24,394 nt of DNA from B33-G16 sp046498285 (GTDB taxonomy: Bacteria; Desulfobacterota; DSM-4660; Desulfatiglandales; B25-G16), in NCBI GenBank assembly GCA_046498285.1, contig JAWOBA010000060.1, forward strand, positions 1-24,394. Reading direction: 5' to 3'. Each line of letters begins with the position of its first letter. Position 1 is the first letter of the stretch. Shown one piece after another: positions 6,794 to 14,543 of the stretch. The notes under the pieces are model-generated. The model made no database searches. It was not told the origin of the DNA and was given only the letters and a program-made list of their open reading frames with translations. Made by a program: the position numbers and the translations under genes.

Positions 6794-9337
6794 TCAAAGC
6801 TCCGCTTTCATCTCCTCTAAGGTATAAAATTCAAACACATCTCCAGGCTTTATGTCATTGTAATTTTCTAACCCCACACCACATTCAAACCCTGAAGAAA
6901 CCTCCTTTGCATCATCTTTAAACCTCTTCAATGAAGATAGGTTCCCATCAAATACAACTACATCATCCCGTAACAGACGTGCCTTTGCACCTCTTTCAAT
7001 CTTACCATCAGTTACATAACAACCCGCAACAGTGCCTACCTTGGAAACGTGAAATACTTCCTTGATATCTGCTCTTCCAATGATTTTCTCACTGTAGACT
7101 GGTTCAAGCAGACCTGCCATAGCAGACCGTATGTCTTCTATCACCTTATAAATAACATTGTAAAATCTTAAATCGACCTTTTCTTTTCCTGCCAGTGCCT
7201 TTACAACCGGATTTGCCCTCACGTTAAAACAGATAACTATAGCCTTTGAAGCTGAGGCCAGCATGATATCACTTTCTGTAACTGATCCTGTCCCGCCATG
7301 TATGACCTTTAATTTTACCTCTTCTGTGCTTAGTTTGGTTAAAGAATCCACGAGCGCCTCTACAGATCCCTGCACATCGGCCCTGATAATAATATTTAGT
7401 TCCTTCACCTCACCATCCCTAATCCTATCAAAAAGATTATCGAGGCTAATGGAATCCCTTGTGGCTGCTGTATCTAACTGAGCCTTCGCTTTTCTGTGCT
7501 CACTAATTAGTTTTGCCTTTTTTTCATCAGAGGTTACTATAAAGTCATCTCCGGCCATAGGTACAGCAGAAATACCATATATTTCAACCGGCATGGAGGG
7601 TGTTGCCGATTTGATCTTTTGACCTCTATCATTAAGCATGGCCCTTACTCTGCCATAATGCTCTCCACAGATAAAAAAGTCACCTTGATTAAGAGTGCCA
7701 TCAGAAATAAGAACGGTAGCAAACGGCCCTCTATTTTTATCCAATCTGGCCTCAATAATTGCTCCTCTTGCATGCTTGTTATAGTTCGCCTTAAATTCTA
7801 ACATTTCTGATTGAAGAAGTATGCTGTCTAACAGCTCATCAACACCATGCCCAGTCTTAGCAGATAACTCAGTGAACAAGGTATCACCACCCCATTCCTC
7901 TGATAAAAATCCGTATTTCGATAATTCTCTTTTCACTTTTTCTGTATCTGCGTTTGCCTTGTCAATCTTATTAACGGCAACAACAATTGGGATATTAGCT
8001 GCTTTAGCATGATCAATAGCCTCTACCGTTTGGTCCATCACTCCGTCATCAGCAGCAACAACTAATACAATTAAATCTGTTACCTTTGCACCCCTTGCCC
8101 TCATTGCAGTAAAGGCCTCATGTCCAGGTGTATCAAGAAAAACTAAATCACCATGGGATGTGTGGACATAATATGCCCCTATATGTTGGGTTATTCCACC
8201 GGCTTCTCTGTCGATAATCTTTGATTGTCTTATGTAATCAAGAAGAGATGTTTTTCCATGATCTACATGCCCCATTATGGTCACTACTGGTGGTCGAGGG
8301 GTAAGATCTTCAGGCTTTTCCTGTTCTTCTTTCAGTATATCTTCTTCCTCAAAAGATGATAGTTCTAATTCATACTCAAACTCACTTGCCACCAGAGAGG
8401 CAGACTCAAAGTCAACAGTCTGGTTAATAGTAACCATTATGTCTACTTCCAAAAATTTCTTAATAAGCTCTGTGGATTTGATACTCATCCGCCTTGCCAG
8501 CTCAGCTATACTAATCACATCCGGGACTTTTATCTTTCTTTTAATAGCCTTGGGAACAGTTATTTCTGTTTGTTTATATTTCTTCTTATCAATTTTGCCT
8601 TTAGTCTTTAATTTGCTTCTTCCTTCAAAGCCTTGAACTCGGTCACCATAGAGATCTTTTTTCTCAAAAATTTCTCTCTTTCGTTTGCGAAAAATCTTGG
8701 GAGGAATTATCTCTTCCTCCTTCTCCTTCGTATATTGGGCTCCTTTTTGTCCTTTTATTTGTTTTTTCTTCTTTTTACCTTCCGTCTCCGGGATAGATCC
8801 AGATTCAACTGCTAGTTCCGGAGCTATTGGCTCTTGGGTTTTCTCTAAAGCTGGTTGAACATCTGGCCTTTTTATTATCTTTGCCGGAATAGTCTTAGGC
8901 TTCCCTTTTTTCTCCTTTTTCTTTTCCTCAATCTTAGGTTTAGATTCTTCGGCAGGTCTTTCAGGAATAGGTATTTCTTTTAATTCCTTCTCGCTTTCTT
9001 CTTTTAAAACCTCTTCCTCTTTTTCCACTGGCTCAGAAACTTCTTCTTCAGAAATTGGTAAACCTTCCTCTTCAACTATCTTTTCTTCTTGTATCTTTTC
9101 TTCAACTTTAGGAATGATTTTCTTTCGTCTGCGTATAATGGTCGGTTTTATCCTTTTCTCTTCAAAGATTTCATCAGTTGCCCCTGAAAGATAATCTTTA
9201 GCCCTGGCTACATCATCTATATCAAGAGAACTCATATAGTTGTGAATAAGGAAACCACCACCCTTTAATCGCTCAACAATTTCATTAGAAGGCATATTGA
9301 GTTCTTTGGCTAATTCATAAACTCTTAACTTACTCAT
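6794..9337 (-). CDS. infB: Translation initiation factor IF-2
   Basis: GTPase that brings formylmethionyl-tRNA to the 30S P site and promotes subunit joining. The 847-residue protein starts with an IF2-N module (KLRVYELAKELNMPSNEIVERL), followed by a long charged Lys/Glu-rich linker (about 70-245), then a second IF2-N module (VISIAELARRMSIKSTELIKKF). The G domain has GHVDHGKTS (about 355-363), DTPGHEAF, NKID and SAKTGHGVDEL. Domains II, III and IV follow, with the fMet-tRNA-binding C-terminus intact. The start overlaps the nusA stop by eight bases, indicating coupling. Confidence 0.98.
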   Translation of the reverse strand: MSKLRVYELAKELNMPSNEIVERLKGGGFLIHNYMSSLDIDDVARAKDYLSGATDEIFEEKRIKPTIIRRRKKIIPKVEEKIQEEKIVEEEGLPISEEEVSEPVEKEEEVLKEESEKELKEIPIPERPAEESKPKIEEKKKEKKGKPKTIPAKIIKRPDVQPALEKTQEPIAPELAVESGSIPETEGKKKKKQIKGQKGAQYTKEKEEEIIPPKIFRKRKREIFEKKDLYGDRVQGFEGRSKLKTKGKIDKKKYKQTEITVPKAIKRKIKVPDVISIAELARRMSIKSTELIKKFLEVDIMVTINQTVDFESASLVASEFEYELELSSFEEEDILKEEQEKPEDLTPRPPVVTIMGHVDHGKTSLLDYIRQSKIIDREAGGITQHIGAYYVHTSHGDLVFLDTPGHEAFTAMRARGAKVTDLIVLVVAADDGVMDQTVEAIDHAKAANIPIVVAVNKIDKANADTEKVKRELSKYGFLSEEWGGDTLFTELSAKTGHGVDELLDSILLQSEMLEFKANYNKHARGAIIEARLDKNRGPFATVLISDGTLNQGDFFICGEHYGRVRAMLNDRGQKIKSATPSMPVEIYGISAVPMAGDDFIVTSDEKKAKLISEHRKAKAQLDTAATRDSISLDNLFDRIRDGEVKELNIIIRADVQGSVEALVDSLTKLSTEEVKLKVIHGGTGSVTESDIMLASASKAIVICFNVRANPVVKALAGKEKVDLRFYNVIYKVIEDIRSAMAGLLEPVYSEKIIGRADIKEVFHVSKVGTVAGCYVTDGKIERGAKARLLRDDVVVFDGNLSSLKRFKDDAKEVSSGFECGVGLENYNDIKPGDVFEFYTLEEMKAEL

Positions 9338-10631
9338 TTATTCCTCCGGATAATTCCTCCTTTTTCTCATCCGAGGCTTTCTCATTATCAGAAATTACTG
9401 TCTGCATATAATTGAGGGCCTCCTGGATCAATTCTTTGGCCTTTTTTTTACTAATTCCCTTTATACTTGCCAGATCGGCTTCATCTGCTTTGGCAATATC
9501 TTCTATTGATCTAAAACCTATCTCGTTAAGAGCGACTGCCAATTTTTCCCCAACCCCGGGGAGCGTAAGTAAAGATCTATAATCCTCTTGTAATTTTTCA
9601 TTATACTCTGAATCGTTGATTACATCTAATTTCCAGTTTGTAACACGAGATGCCAATCTAACATTTTGACCCCTTTTCCCAATAGCAAGAGAAAGTTGAT
9701 CATCCGGTACAACCACTTCCATACTTCTGTTTTCTTCATCAACTATAACCCTTAAAATTTCAGCGGGAGCCAATGCATTACAAACAAATTTTGCTGGATC
9801 AGAGTCCCATGTGATTATATCTATCCTTTCACCCCTTAGCTCTTGTACTACCGCCTGGACCCTTGATCCTTTCATGCCCACGCAGGCCCCTACCGGATCA
9901 ACATCCCTATCCTTTGAAGATACAGCTATTTTCGCCCTGCTTCCAGGTTCTCGAGCTACCTGCATAATGGTCACAATTCCATCGGAAATCTCTGGTACCT
10001 CATTTTCGAATAAGGCCGAAAGAAAGTTAGGATGCGTTCTAGATAAGATAATTTGAGGACCCCTGCTGAATTGTCTGACATCATAAATATAGGCTCTAAT
10101 TCTATCACCTTGCATGTAGGTCTCCTTCGGAATTTGTTCTTTAGCTGGAAGTTCAGCCTCTGATTTACCCAGATTAGCAATAATGGCGCCTTTATCAAAG
10201 CGTTGGACAATACCGTTAATTATCTCTCCTTTCCTATCTTTAAAATCATCATAAACAGCATCCCTTTCTGCTTCTCTGAGCCTTTGCATTATTACCTGTT
10301 TAGCTGACTGAGCCGCTATTCTTCCGAGTGCATCAATATCCGTTTTCATACCCAAACTATCACCAATCTCTGATTCCGGATCAAGCTTTCTGGCTTCGTT
10401 CAAGGATACCTGAAGCCTCTCGTCCGTTACTTCCTCTACTACCTCTTTGAACTCAAAAACTTCAATCTCACCAATTTCCATATTAAAGCTTACCTCTAAC
10501 TCATAATCGGCACCAAATTTCTTTTTAACAGCTGAGCTAACCGCCTCTTCCAGAGCCTCTATAAGGGTTTTAGAATCAATCCCTTTATCTCGGCTTACCT
10601 GATCAATCGTTTTCAATAAATCGTTAATCAT
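9330..10631 (-). CDS. nusA: Transcription termination/antitermination factor NusA
   Basis: Binds RNA polymerase and nascent RNA, modulating pausing, intrinsic termination and antitermination. Domain order is normal: N-terminal polymerase-binding domain (about 1-125, starting MINDLLKTIDQVSRDKGID), S1 domain (GEIINGIVQRFDKGAIIANLG), KH1 and KH2 (VGACVGMKGSRVQAVVQEL and LAIGKRGQNVRLASRVT), then one helix-hairpin-helix region (LLTLPGVGEKLAVALNEIGF, then IKGISKKKAKELI). At 433 residues it is shorter than the 495-residue E. coli protein, which has two acidic repeats at the end. AGGGA precedes the ATG. In E. coli NusA feeds back on its own operon, relevant here because a terminator lies before rimP. 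Confidence 0.98.
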   Translation of the reverse strand: MINDLLKTIDQVSRDKGIDSKTLIEALEEAVSSAVKKKFGADYELEVSFNMEIGEIEVFEFKEVVEEVTDERLQVSLNEARKLDPESEIGDSLGMKTDIDALGRIAAQSAKQVIMQRLREAERDAVYDDFKDRKGEIINGIVQRFDKGAIIANLGKSEAELPAKEQIPKETYMQGDRIRAYIYDVRQFSRGPQIILSRTHPNFLSALFENEVPEISDGIVTIMQVAREPGSRAKIAVSSKDRDVDPVGACVGMKGSRVQAVVQELRGERIDIITWDSDPAKFVCNALAPAEILRVIVDEENRSMEVVVPDDQLSLAIGKRGQNVRLASRVTNWKLDVINDSEYNEKLQEDYRSLLTLPGVGEKLAVALNEIGFRSIEDIAKADEADLASIKGISKKKAKELIQEALNYMQTVISDNEKASDEKKEELSGGINE

Positions 10632-10652
10632 CTTCTGTTCCCTGCCTATAAA

Positions 10653-11126
10653 TTAATTATCAAAGTCATACTTAAGTCTTGCTTTACCTATTGCATCCAA
10701 GGGCAGCTCAATGAAATCATTCTCATAAGTTACGAGGCTTATCATGCCTTCCTTGACATTAGTGAGGCGCCCAACAAAATTCCTCCTTTTGTTGATAGGC
10801 TTTGACATCTTTAATGTTATCATTTTTCCAATAGAACGAATAAAATCACGTTCTTTTGTTAATGGTCTGTTCAGGCCTGGAGAAGAAACCTCAAGCACAT
10901 ATGAAAAATCAATGATAGTCTCTGCCTCAATTAAATCACCAAGTTCTCTACTAATACTGGCACAGTCGTCTATGGTAACTCCCCCTTCTTTATCTACAAA
11001 AACCCTGAGTATCCCCCTGCCCCTTTCAAAGTGGAACTCAACATCCACCAGCTCCATACCAAATTCAGGCAAAAGAGACTCGGTTAAACGTAATACATCA
11101 TTACAAATCCTCTTAGTTTCTACCAT
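10653..11126 (-). CDS. rimP: Ribosome maturation factor RimP
   Basis: Assists 30S assembly by helping S12 and neighbouring proteins join. Family features include LTESLLPEFGMELVDVEFHFERGRGILRVFVDKEGGVTIDDC, read here as shorter blocks: GMELVDVEF, LRVFVDKEGGVTIDDC and YVLEVSSPGLNRPL. The frame is open up to 11159, but the first ATG there lies inside a terminator hairpin. I therefore choose the ATG ending at 11126, giving 157 residues starting MVETKRI. It heads the protein-coding part of the operon, 21 bases before nusA, the arrangement seen in most bacteria. Confidence 0.93.
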   Translation of the reverse strand: MVETKRICNDVLRLTESLLPEFGMELVDVEFHFERGRGILRVFVDKEGGVTIDDCASISRELGDLIEAETIIDFSYVLEVSSPGLNRPLTKERDFIRSIGKMITLKMSKPINKRRNFVGRLTNVKEGMISLVTYENDFIELPLDAIGKARLKYDFDN

Positions 11127-11145
11127 CAATAATGTCTCTTGCACA

Positions 11146-11170
11146 TAAAAAGCGGGCATAAAGGCCCGCT
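11146..11170 (-). terminator. Intrinsic terminator between tRNA-Gly and rimP
   Basis: On the minus strand AGCGGGC (11170-11164), a six-base loop, GCCCGCT (11157-11151) and a run of five T follow one another, a textbook Rho-independent terminator. It lies downstream of tRNA-Gly and 20-25 bases before the rimP ATG at 11126. It would end the tRNA transcript or attenuate the rimP-nusA-infB operon. It also contains the ATG at 11159, which argues against that codon as the rimP start. Confidence 0.8.
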
Positions 11171-11312
11171 CCCTCTAACCCCACTCAATTGTTGCCAGAG
11201 CTAAAAAGACTATACAATTTTCTAGCTCATCCTCTTTTCAAAGTAACAACCTTCCCGAACCAACAATTGCTTACCTCGAAAAGGGAACAGAACGCGCTTT
11301 ACAATAACCTGA

Positions 11313-11385
11313 AGCGGGCAACGGGGATCGAACCCGCGACACCAAGCTTGGGAAGCTTGTACTCTACCAACTGAGCTATGCCCGC
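11313..11385 (-). tRNA. tRNA-Gly (anticodon CCC)
   Basis: The minus-strand sequence folds as a full cloverleaf: acceptor arms GCGGGCA/TGCCCGC, D-arm AGCTCAGTTGGTAGAGT, anticodon stem CAAGC/GCTTG around the loop TTCCCAA, and T-arm with GGTTCGATCC. The central loop bases CCC give a glycine anticodon reading GGG, and the unpaired U at position 73 fits glycine identity. CCA is not encoded (the next bases are TCA), so it must be added enzymatically. A strong promoter lies directly upstream and a terminator follows before rimP. Confidence 0.96.
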
Positions 11386-11402
11386 CCAATTAACTATTTA
11401 AA

Positions 11403-11431
11403 TTTATATTAAAAAAGCAACATCGAGTCAA
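11403..11431 (-). promoter_or_regulatory. sigma70-type promoter for tRNA-Gly and the rimP operon
   Basis: On the minus strand TTGACT (11431-11426), a 17-base spacer and TATAAA (11408-11403) form a near-consensus promoter. Transcription would start at about 11396, roughly 11 bases before the tRNA. It is the best candidate for driving the operon down to dut through the leaky terminator at 11146-11170. The rest of 11386-11686 contains no gene; AT-rich DNA before lnt includes an imperfect palindrome (TATAGA/TCTATA, 11624-11645) that could belong to a plus-strand promoter. Confidence 0.75.
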
Positions 11432-11686
11432 GCAAAATTTATAGTAAGCATTTAAGGGCTTCTGAATAAAATGCGCCTGAATCCTCTTCAACTATGAGCA
11501 TATACAATTATAAAAATCGAATAGGCAAGATAATAATATATCCTATTACAGATCTTATGGTTCTAATTATACAGAAAAAAATGATTTCTAAACAAAGTTA
11601 AAAAAAGTTTTTTACAAAGAAAATATAGATATACTATAGTCTATAAGGCAACTCGATATTGGGGTGCATGTCAAGGAAAGCATGAA

Positions 11687-13378
11687 ATGATCAACATCAG
11701 TTTCAAAAATATGCTGCTAGCAGGACTTTCAGGTCTCATGTTGACTGCCAGCTTTTCACCAATAAATCTGGATTGGATGGCATGGATATCTCTTCTTCCT
11801 CTTCTCATTAGCATTGAAGGTAAATCCCGATCAGATGCATTCAAAATAGGGCTTATTGCTGGTATTTTCCACTACCTAACGCTTATCTACTGGATAGTTA
11901 CTGTGATTTCCCGTTATGGCAATATCAGCCTTGGGTTGAGCCTTTCAGCACTATTGCTTCTTTCCTTTTATCTTTCTCTCTATCTGGCCTTCTTTGCACT
12001 GCTTGTGGTTAATGTGAAAAAGAGTAGCCTATATTCATTTTGGGGAGCTTGCATCTGGGTAGCACTTGAATATGCAAGATCGCATATCATGACTGGTTTC
12101 CCTTGGTGTCTTTTAGGATACAGCCAATTTTCCAGGTTGCCGCTAATACAGATATCAGACATTACTGGTGTCTATGGCTTATCATTTGTTATCGTTTGGG
12201 TAAATTTTGTAATATATAACCTTGTTTTTCTCACGATCAAAAAAACGATATCAACTTACACCACAGTGCACAAGCCACAAGCTACGATTTTTGATCATAA
12301 GAAACACAATGGTCAACAAAAAACAGGCCCACCCCGCTCTCGGAGGCGTAGGTTTTCCGAGACGGCGGTCTTATCTGAGTTCCGAAAATCGGGACGATGG
12401 TGGACAGAAAACGGATACGCCGTACGGATAATAGCTATAGAAATAATTCTCACTTTCCTTATCATAGGATTTATCCTCTTCTATGGCAACAATAAGCTAA
12501 AAGAAAACACAAAAAATAATGGAAAGGATCTTAGGGTAGTAATTGTCCAGGGAAATATCGACCAATCAATAAAATGGGACCTGGATTTTCAAGAAAAGAC
12601 AGTGTCTATCTATCGTAAACTATCAATTGAATCAGCAGATTTTGAACCCCAACTCATCATCTGGCCTGAAACTGCCCTTCCATATTATTTTCAAGATACA
12701 TCCCAGCTTTCTAAGGAAGTATTCGAGGTTGCCAAGATAACACACTCAAATATTCTGTTTGGTTCTCCTGGATATGTAAAGTATAAAGATACTATGGTCT
12801 ATTACAACAGGGCGTATATAATATCTGCGAACAAGGTATTTGACTATTATGACAAAGTTCATCTTGTCCCTTTTGGTGAATATGTTCCTCTGAAAAAATA
12901 TATCCCGTTTGTACATCGGGTCGTTCCAGCTGCAGGAGATTTCTCCGGTGGCAAGGAAGTTAAACCTTTACATTCTCCAGACCTTACAATAGGTTCATTA
13001 ATCTGTTTTGAAGCTATCTTTCCTGATATCTCTCGAAAACTTGCTATCAAAGGAGCTGAACTATTGGTAAACTTAACTAATGATGCATGGTTTGGCCGCA
13101 CCAGTGCTCCTTATCAACACCTGAGCATGGCTGTTTTTAGATGTGTAGAAAATGGTTTACCTATGGTAAGAGCTGCAAACACTGGAATAAGCGCTTTTAT
13201 CCTCGCAAATGGAAAAATAGTGGATAAAAGTGAGCTTTTTGTGAGGGGAACTTTACAAAGGAAGATACAATTAAAGCAAAAAAAAACATTCTATTCACAA
13301 TTAGGGGATATTTTTGCTATACTAATACTTATAATAACAATTATTAAATTGCTTTGGATAGTAAAACGTCATCAATAA
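11687..13378 (+). CDS. lnt: Apolipoprotein N-acyltransferase with an in-frame insertion
   Basis: Inner-membrane enzyme that adds the third acyl chain to lipoproteins, using phospholipid. The N-terminal membrane helices are followed by a nitrilase-like domain whose catalytic triad is visible: E328 in IIWPETALPYYF, K390 in YYDKVHLVPFGEYVP and C440 in GSLICFEAIFPD. A final membrane helix (DIFAILILIITIIKLLWIV) ends the protein. The family is about 500-515 residues and this one is 563. The surplus lies in a loop at about residues 190-247, arginine-rich and encoded by GC-rich palindromic DNA, between two helices on what should be the cytoplasmic side. AAGGAA precedes the ATG. prfB follows after 56 bases. 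Confidence 0.93.
   Translation: MINISFKNMLLAGLSGLMLTASFSPINLDWMAWISLLPLLISIEGKSRSDAFKIGLIAGIFHYLTLIYWIVTVISRYGNISLGLSLSALLLLSFYLSLYLAFFALLVVNVKKSSLYSFWGACIWVALEYARSHIMTGFPWCLLGYSQFSRLPLIQISDITGVYGLSFVIVWVNFVIYNLVFLTIKKTISTYTTVHKPQATIFDHKKHNGQQKTGPPRSRRRRFSETAVLSEFRKSGRWWTENGYAVRIIAIEIILTFLIIGFILFYGNNKLKENTKNNGKDLRVVIVQGNIDQSIKWDLDFQEKTVSIYRKLSIESADFEPQLIIWPETALPYYFQDTSQLSKEVFEVAKITHSNILFGSPGYVKYKDTMVYYNRAYIISANKVFDYYDKVHLVPFGEYVPLKKYIPFVHRVVPAAGDFSGGKEVKPLHSPDLTIGSLICFEAIFPDISRKLAIKGAELLVNLTNDAWFGRTSAPYQHLSMAVFRCVENGLPMVRAANTGISAFILANGKIVDKSELFVRGTLQRKIQLKQKKTFYSQLGDIFAILILIITIIKLLWIVKRHQ
12345..12421. repeat. Palindromic GC-rich element read in frame within lnt
   Basis: Outer arms GGCGTA/TACGCC (12345-12350, 12416-12421) and GTTTTC/GAAAAC (12352-12357, 12407-12412) are nested inverted repeats. 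Inside are two further hairpins: AGAC-GGCG-GTCT (about 12360-12371) and GTTCCGA/TCGGGAC (one mismatch, about 12379-12395). The block is markedly richer in GC than the surrounding lnt sequence. It encodes lnt residues 220-245 and keeps the frame. The inserted segment probably extends further on the left, to about 12265. It resembles in kind the palindromic elements of Rickettsia that insert within proteins; identity with any known family is untested. Confidence 0.6.
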
Positions 13379-13420
13379 GAGGTGGGAAGGATTTCAAAAT
13401 ATACTGTTTGGCACTTACAA

Positions 13421-13428
13421 AAGGAGAT
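13421..13428 (+). promoter_or_regulatory. Ribosome binding site fixing the prfB start
   Basis: AAGGAGAT lies six bases before an ATG at 13435 that opens only a 24-codon frame ending in TGA. This strong site shows that translation begins there and that the main prfB frame is reached by frameshifting, not by a separate start at 13487. Confidence 0.8.
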
Positions 13429-13434
13429 ATCAAT

Positions 13435-14539
13435 ATGAATTATACAGAGATAACAGAGAAAATAGATATCCTGAATAGGAAATTAGATGATCTTTGGGGC
13501 CATCTTTGACCTTACACAAAGTGAAAAAAGACTGAGAAAAATTGAAACAACATTATCCAAAACTGATACTTGGCAAAACAACCAGAATGAAGCAACCGAA
13601 CTAAGTCAGGAAAGAGGACTGCTCAGTAACCAATTAGAGGAATGGCATAGATACAAAAATGAGTTAGAGGAGCTCAGTATATTAGCCAAATTAGCCCAAG
13701 AAGAGAATGATGAAAAAATGATTTCAGAGGTAGGCACAGATCTCTTTGAGCTGGAAAAAGAGATACAACGATATGAGCTTCAGACTCTCTTTAGTGATAA
13801 AGATGATAAAAGAGATGCCATTGTATCGATAAATGCAGGAGCAGGTGGAACAGAGGCTCAAGATTGGGTAGAAATGTTACTCAGGCTTTATCTTAAATGG
13901 GCAGAGTCCAGAAAGATGAAGACCAAAATAGTGGAATACTTGGAAGGCGATGAGGCAGGTACAAAAAATGTTACCTTTACCGTAAGTGGTCCTTATGCAT
14001 ATGGTTCCCTTAAATCGGAACATGGCGTTCACCGGATGGTCCGGATCTCCCCTTTTGATGCCAGTAGTCGAAGGCATACATCATTTGCATCGGTATCTAT
14101 CTTGCCGGAGGTTGAACATGACGTAAAAATAGATATTAATGAGAATGATTTAAGGATAGAAACCTTTAGAGCGAGCGGCCCGGGTGGACAGCATGTTAAT
14201 AAAACCAGCTCTGCGGTAAGGATTACCCACTTACCCACCAATATAGTTATCCAGTGTCAAAATGAAAAATCCCAGCATCGAAATAAAGACCTGGCATTAA
14301 AAATTCTTAAAGCTCGACTCTATGCATTGGAAAAAGAGAGAAAAAATAAGGAAAAAGAGTTGAGACATCAATCCCAAAAAGGGATAGCATGGGGTAATCA
14401 AATAAGGTCATACACATTCAACCCTTACAGATTAGTAAAGGATCACAGAACAAACCTCGAAGTTGGAGATGTTGAGAGGGTAATGAATGGAGACATTGAT
14501 ATCTTTGTAGACGCCTACCTTAAATGGCTGCAGAATTAA
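13435..14539 (+). CDS. prfB: Peptide chain release factor 2, with programmed +1 frameshift
   Basis: Recognises UGA and UAA stops and triggers peptide release. Translation starts at 13435 (MNYTEITEKIDILNRKL) and reaches an in-frame TGA at 13507-13509 within CAT CTT TGA C. The ribosome slips +1 on CTT and continues with GAC at 13508, so the product is the join of 13435-13506 and 13508-14539, 367 residues. The slip site has the same CTT TGA C as E. coli, with an upstream TGGGGC able to act as the stimulating internal Shine-Dalgarno. In full numbering the SPF stop-recognition tripeptide is at 205-207 and GGQ at 250-252, matching E. coli positions. Low RF2 favours the shift, giving autoregulation. 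Its stop is four bases from that of the convergent amidase. Confidence 0.97.
13495..13510 (+). promoter_or_regulatory. RF2 autoregulatory frameshift site
   Basis: TGGGGC CAT CTT TGA C combines a G-rich internal Shine-Dalgarno-like stretch, the slippery CTT codon, the TGA stop and a following C that makes termination weak. The element is the known prfB recoding signal, with only its first part differing from the E. coli AGGGGG TAT CTT TGA C. Confidence 0.92.
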
Positions 14540-14543
14540 AACC

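Noticed and set aside
8277..8815. Plus-strand frames opposite infB (119 and 60 codons)
   Set aside because: They are antisense to the G domain and charged linker of infB, with Ser- or Phe/Leu-rich low-complexity products.
11189..11374. Open frame of 61 codons containing ATGIEPATPSLGSLYST
   Set aside because: It is the antisense of the tRNA-Gly gene, a well-known source of false proteins.
13487..13507. ATG at 13487 as the prfB start
   Set aside because: It has no suitable ribosome binding site and would omit the conserved N-terminus; the frameshift reading from 13435 fits the family exactly.
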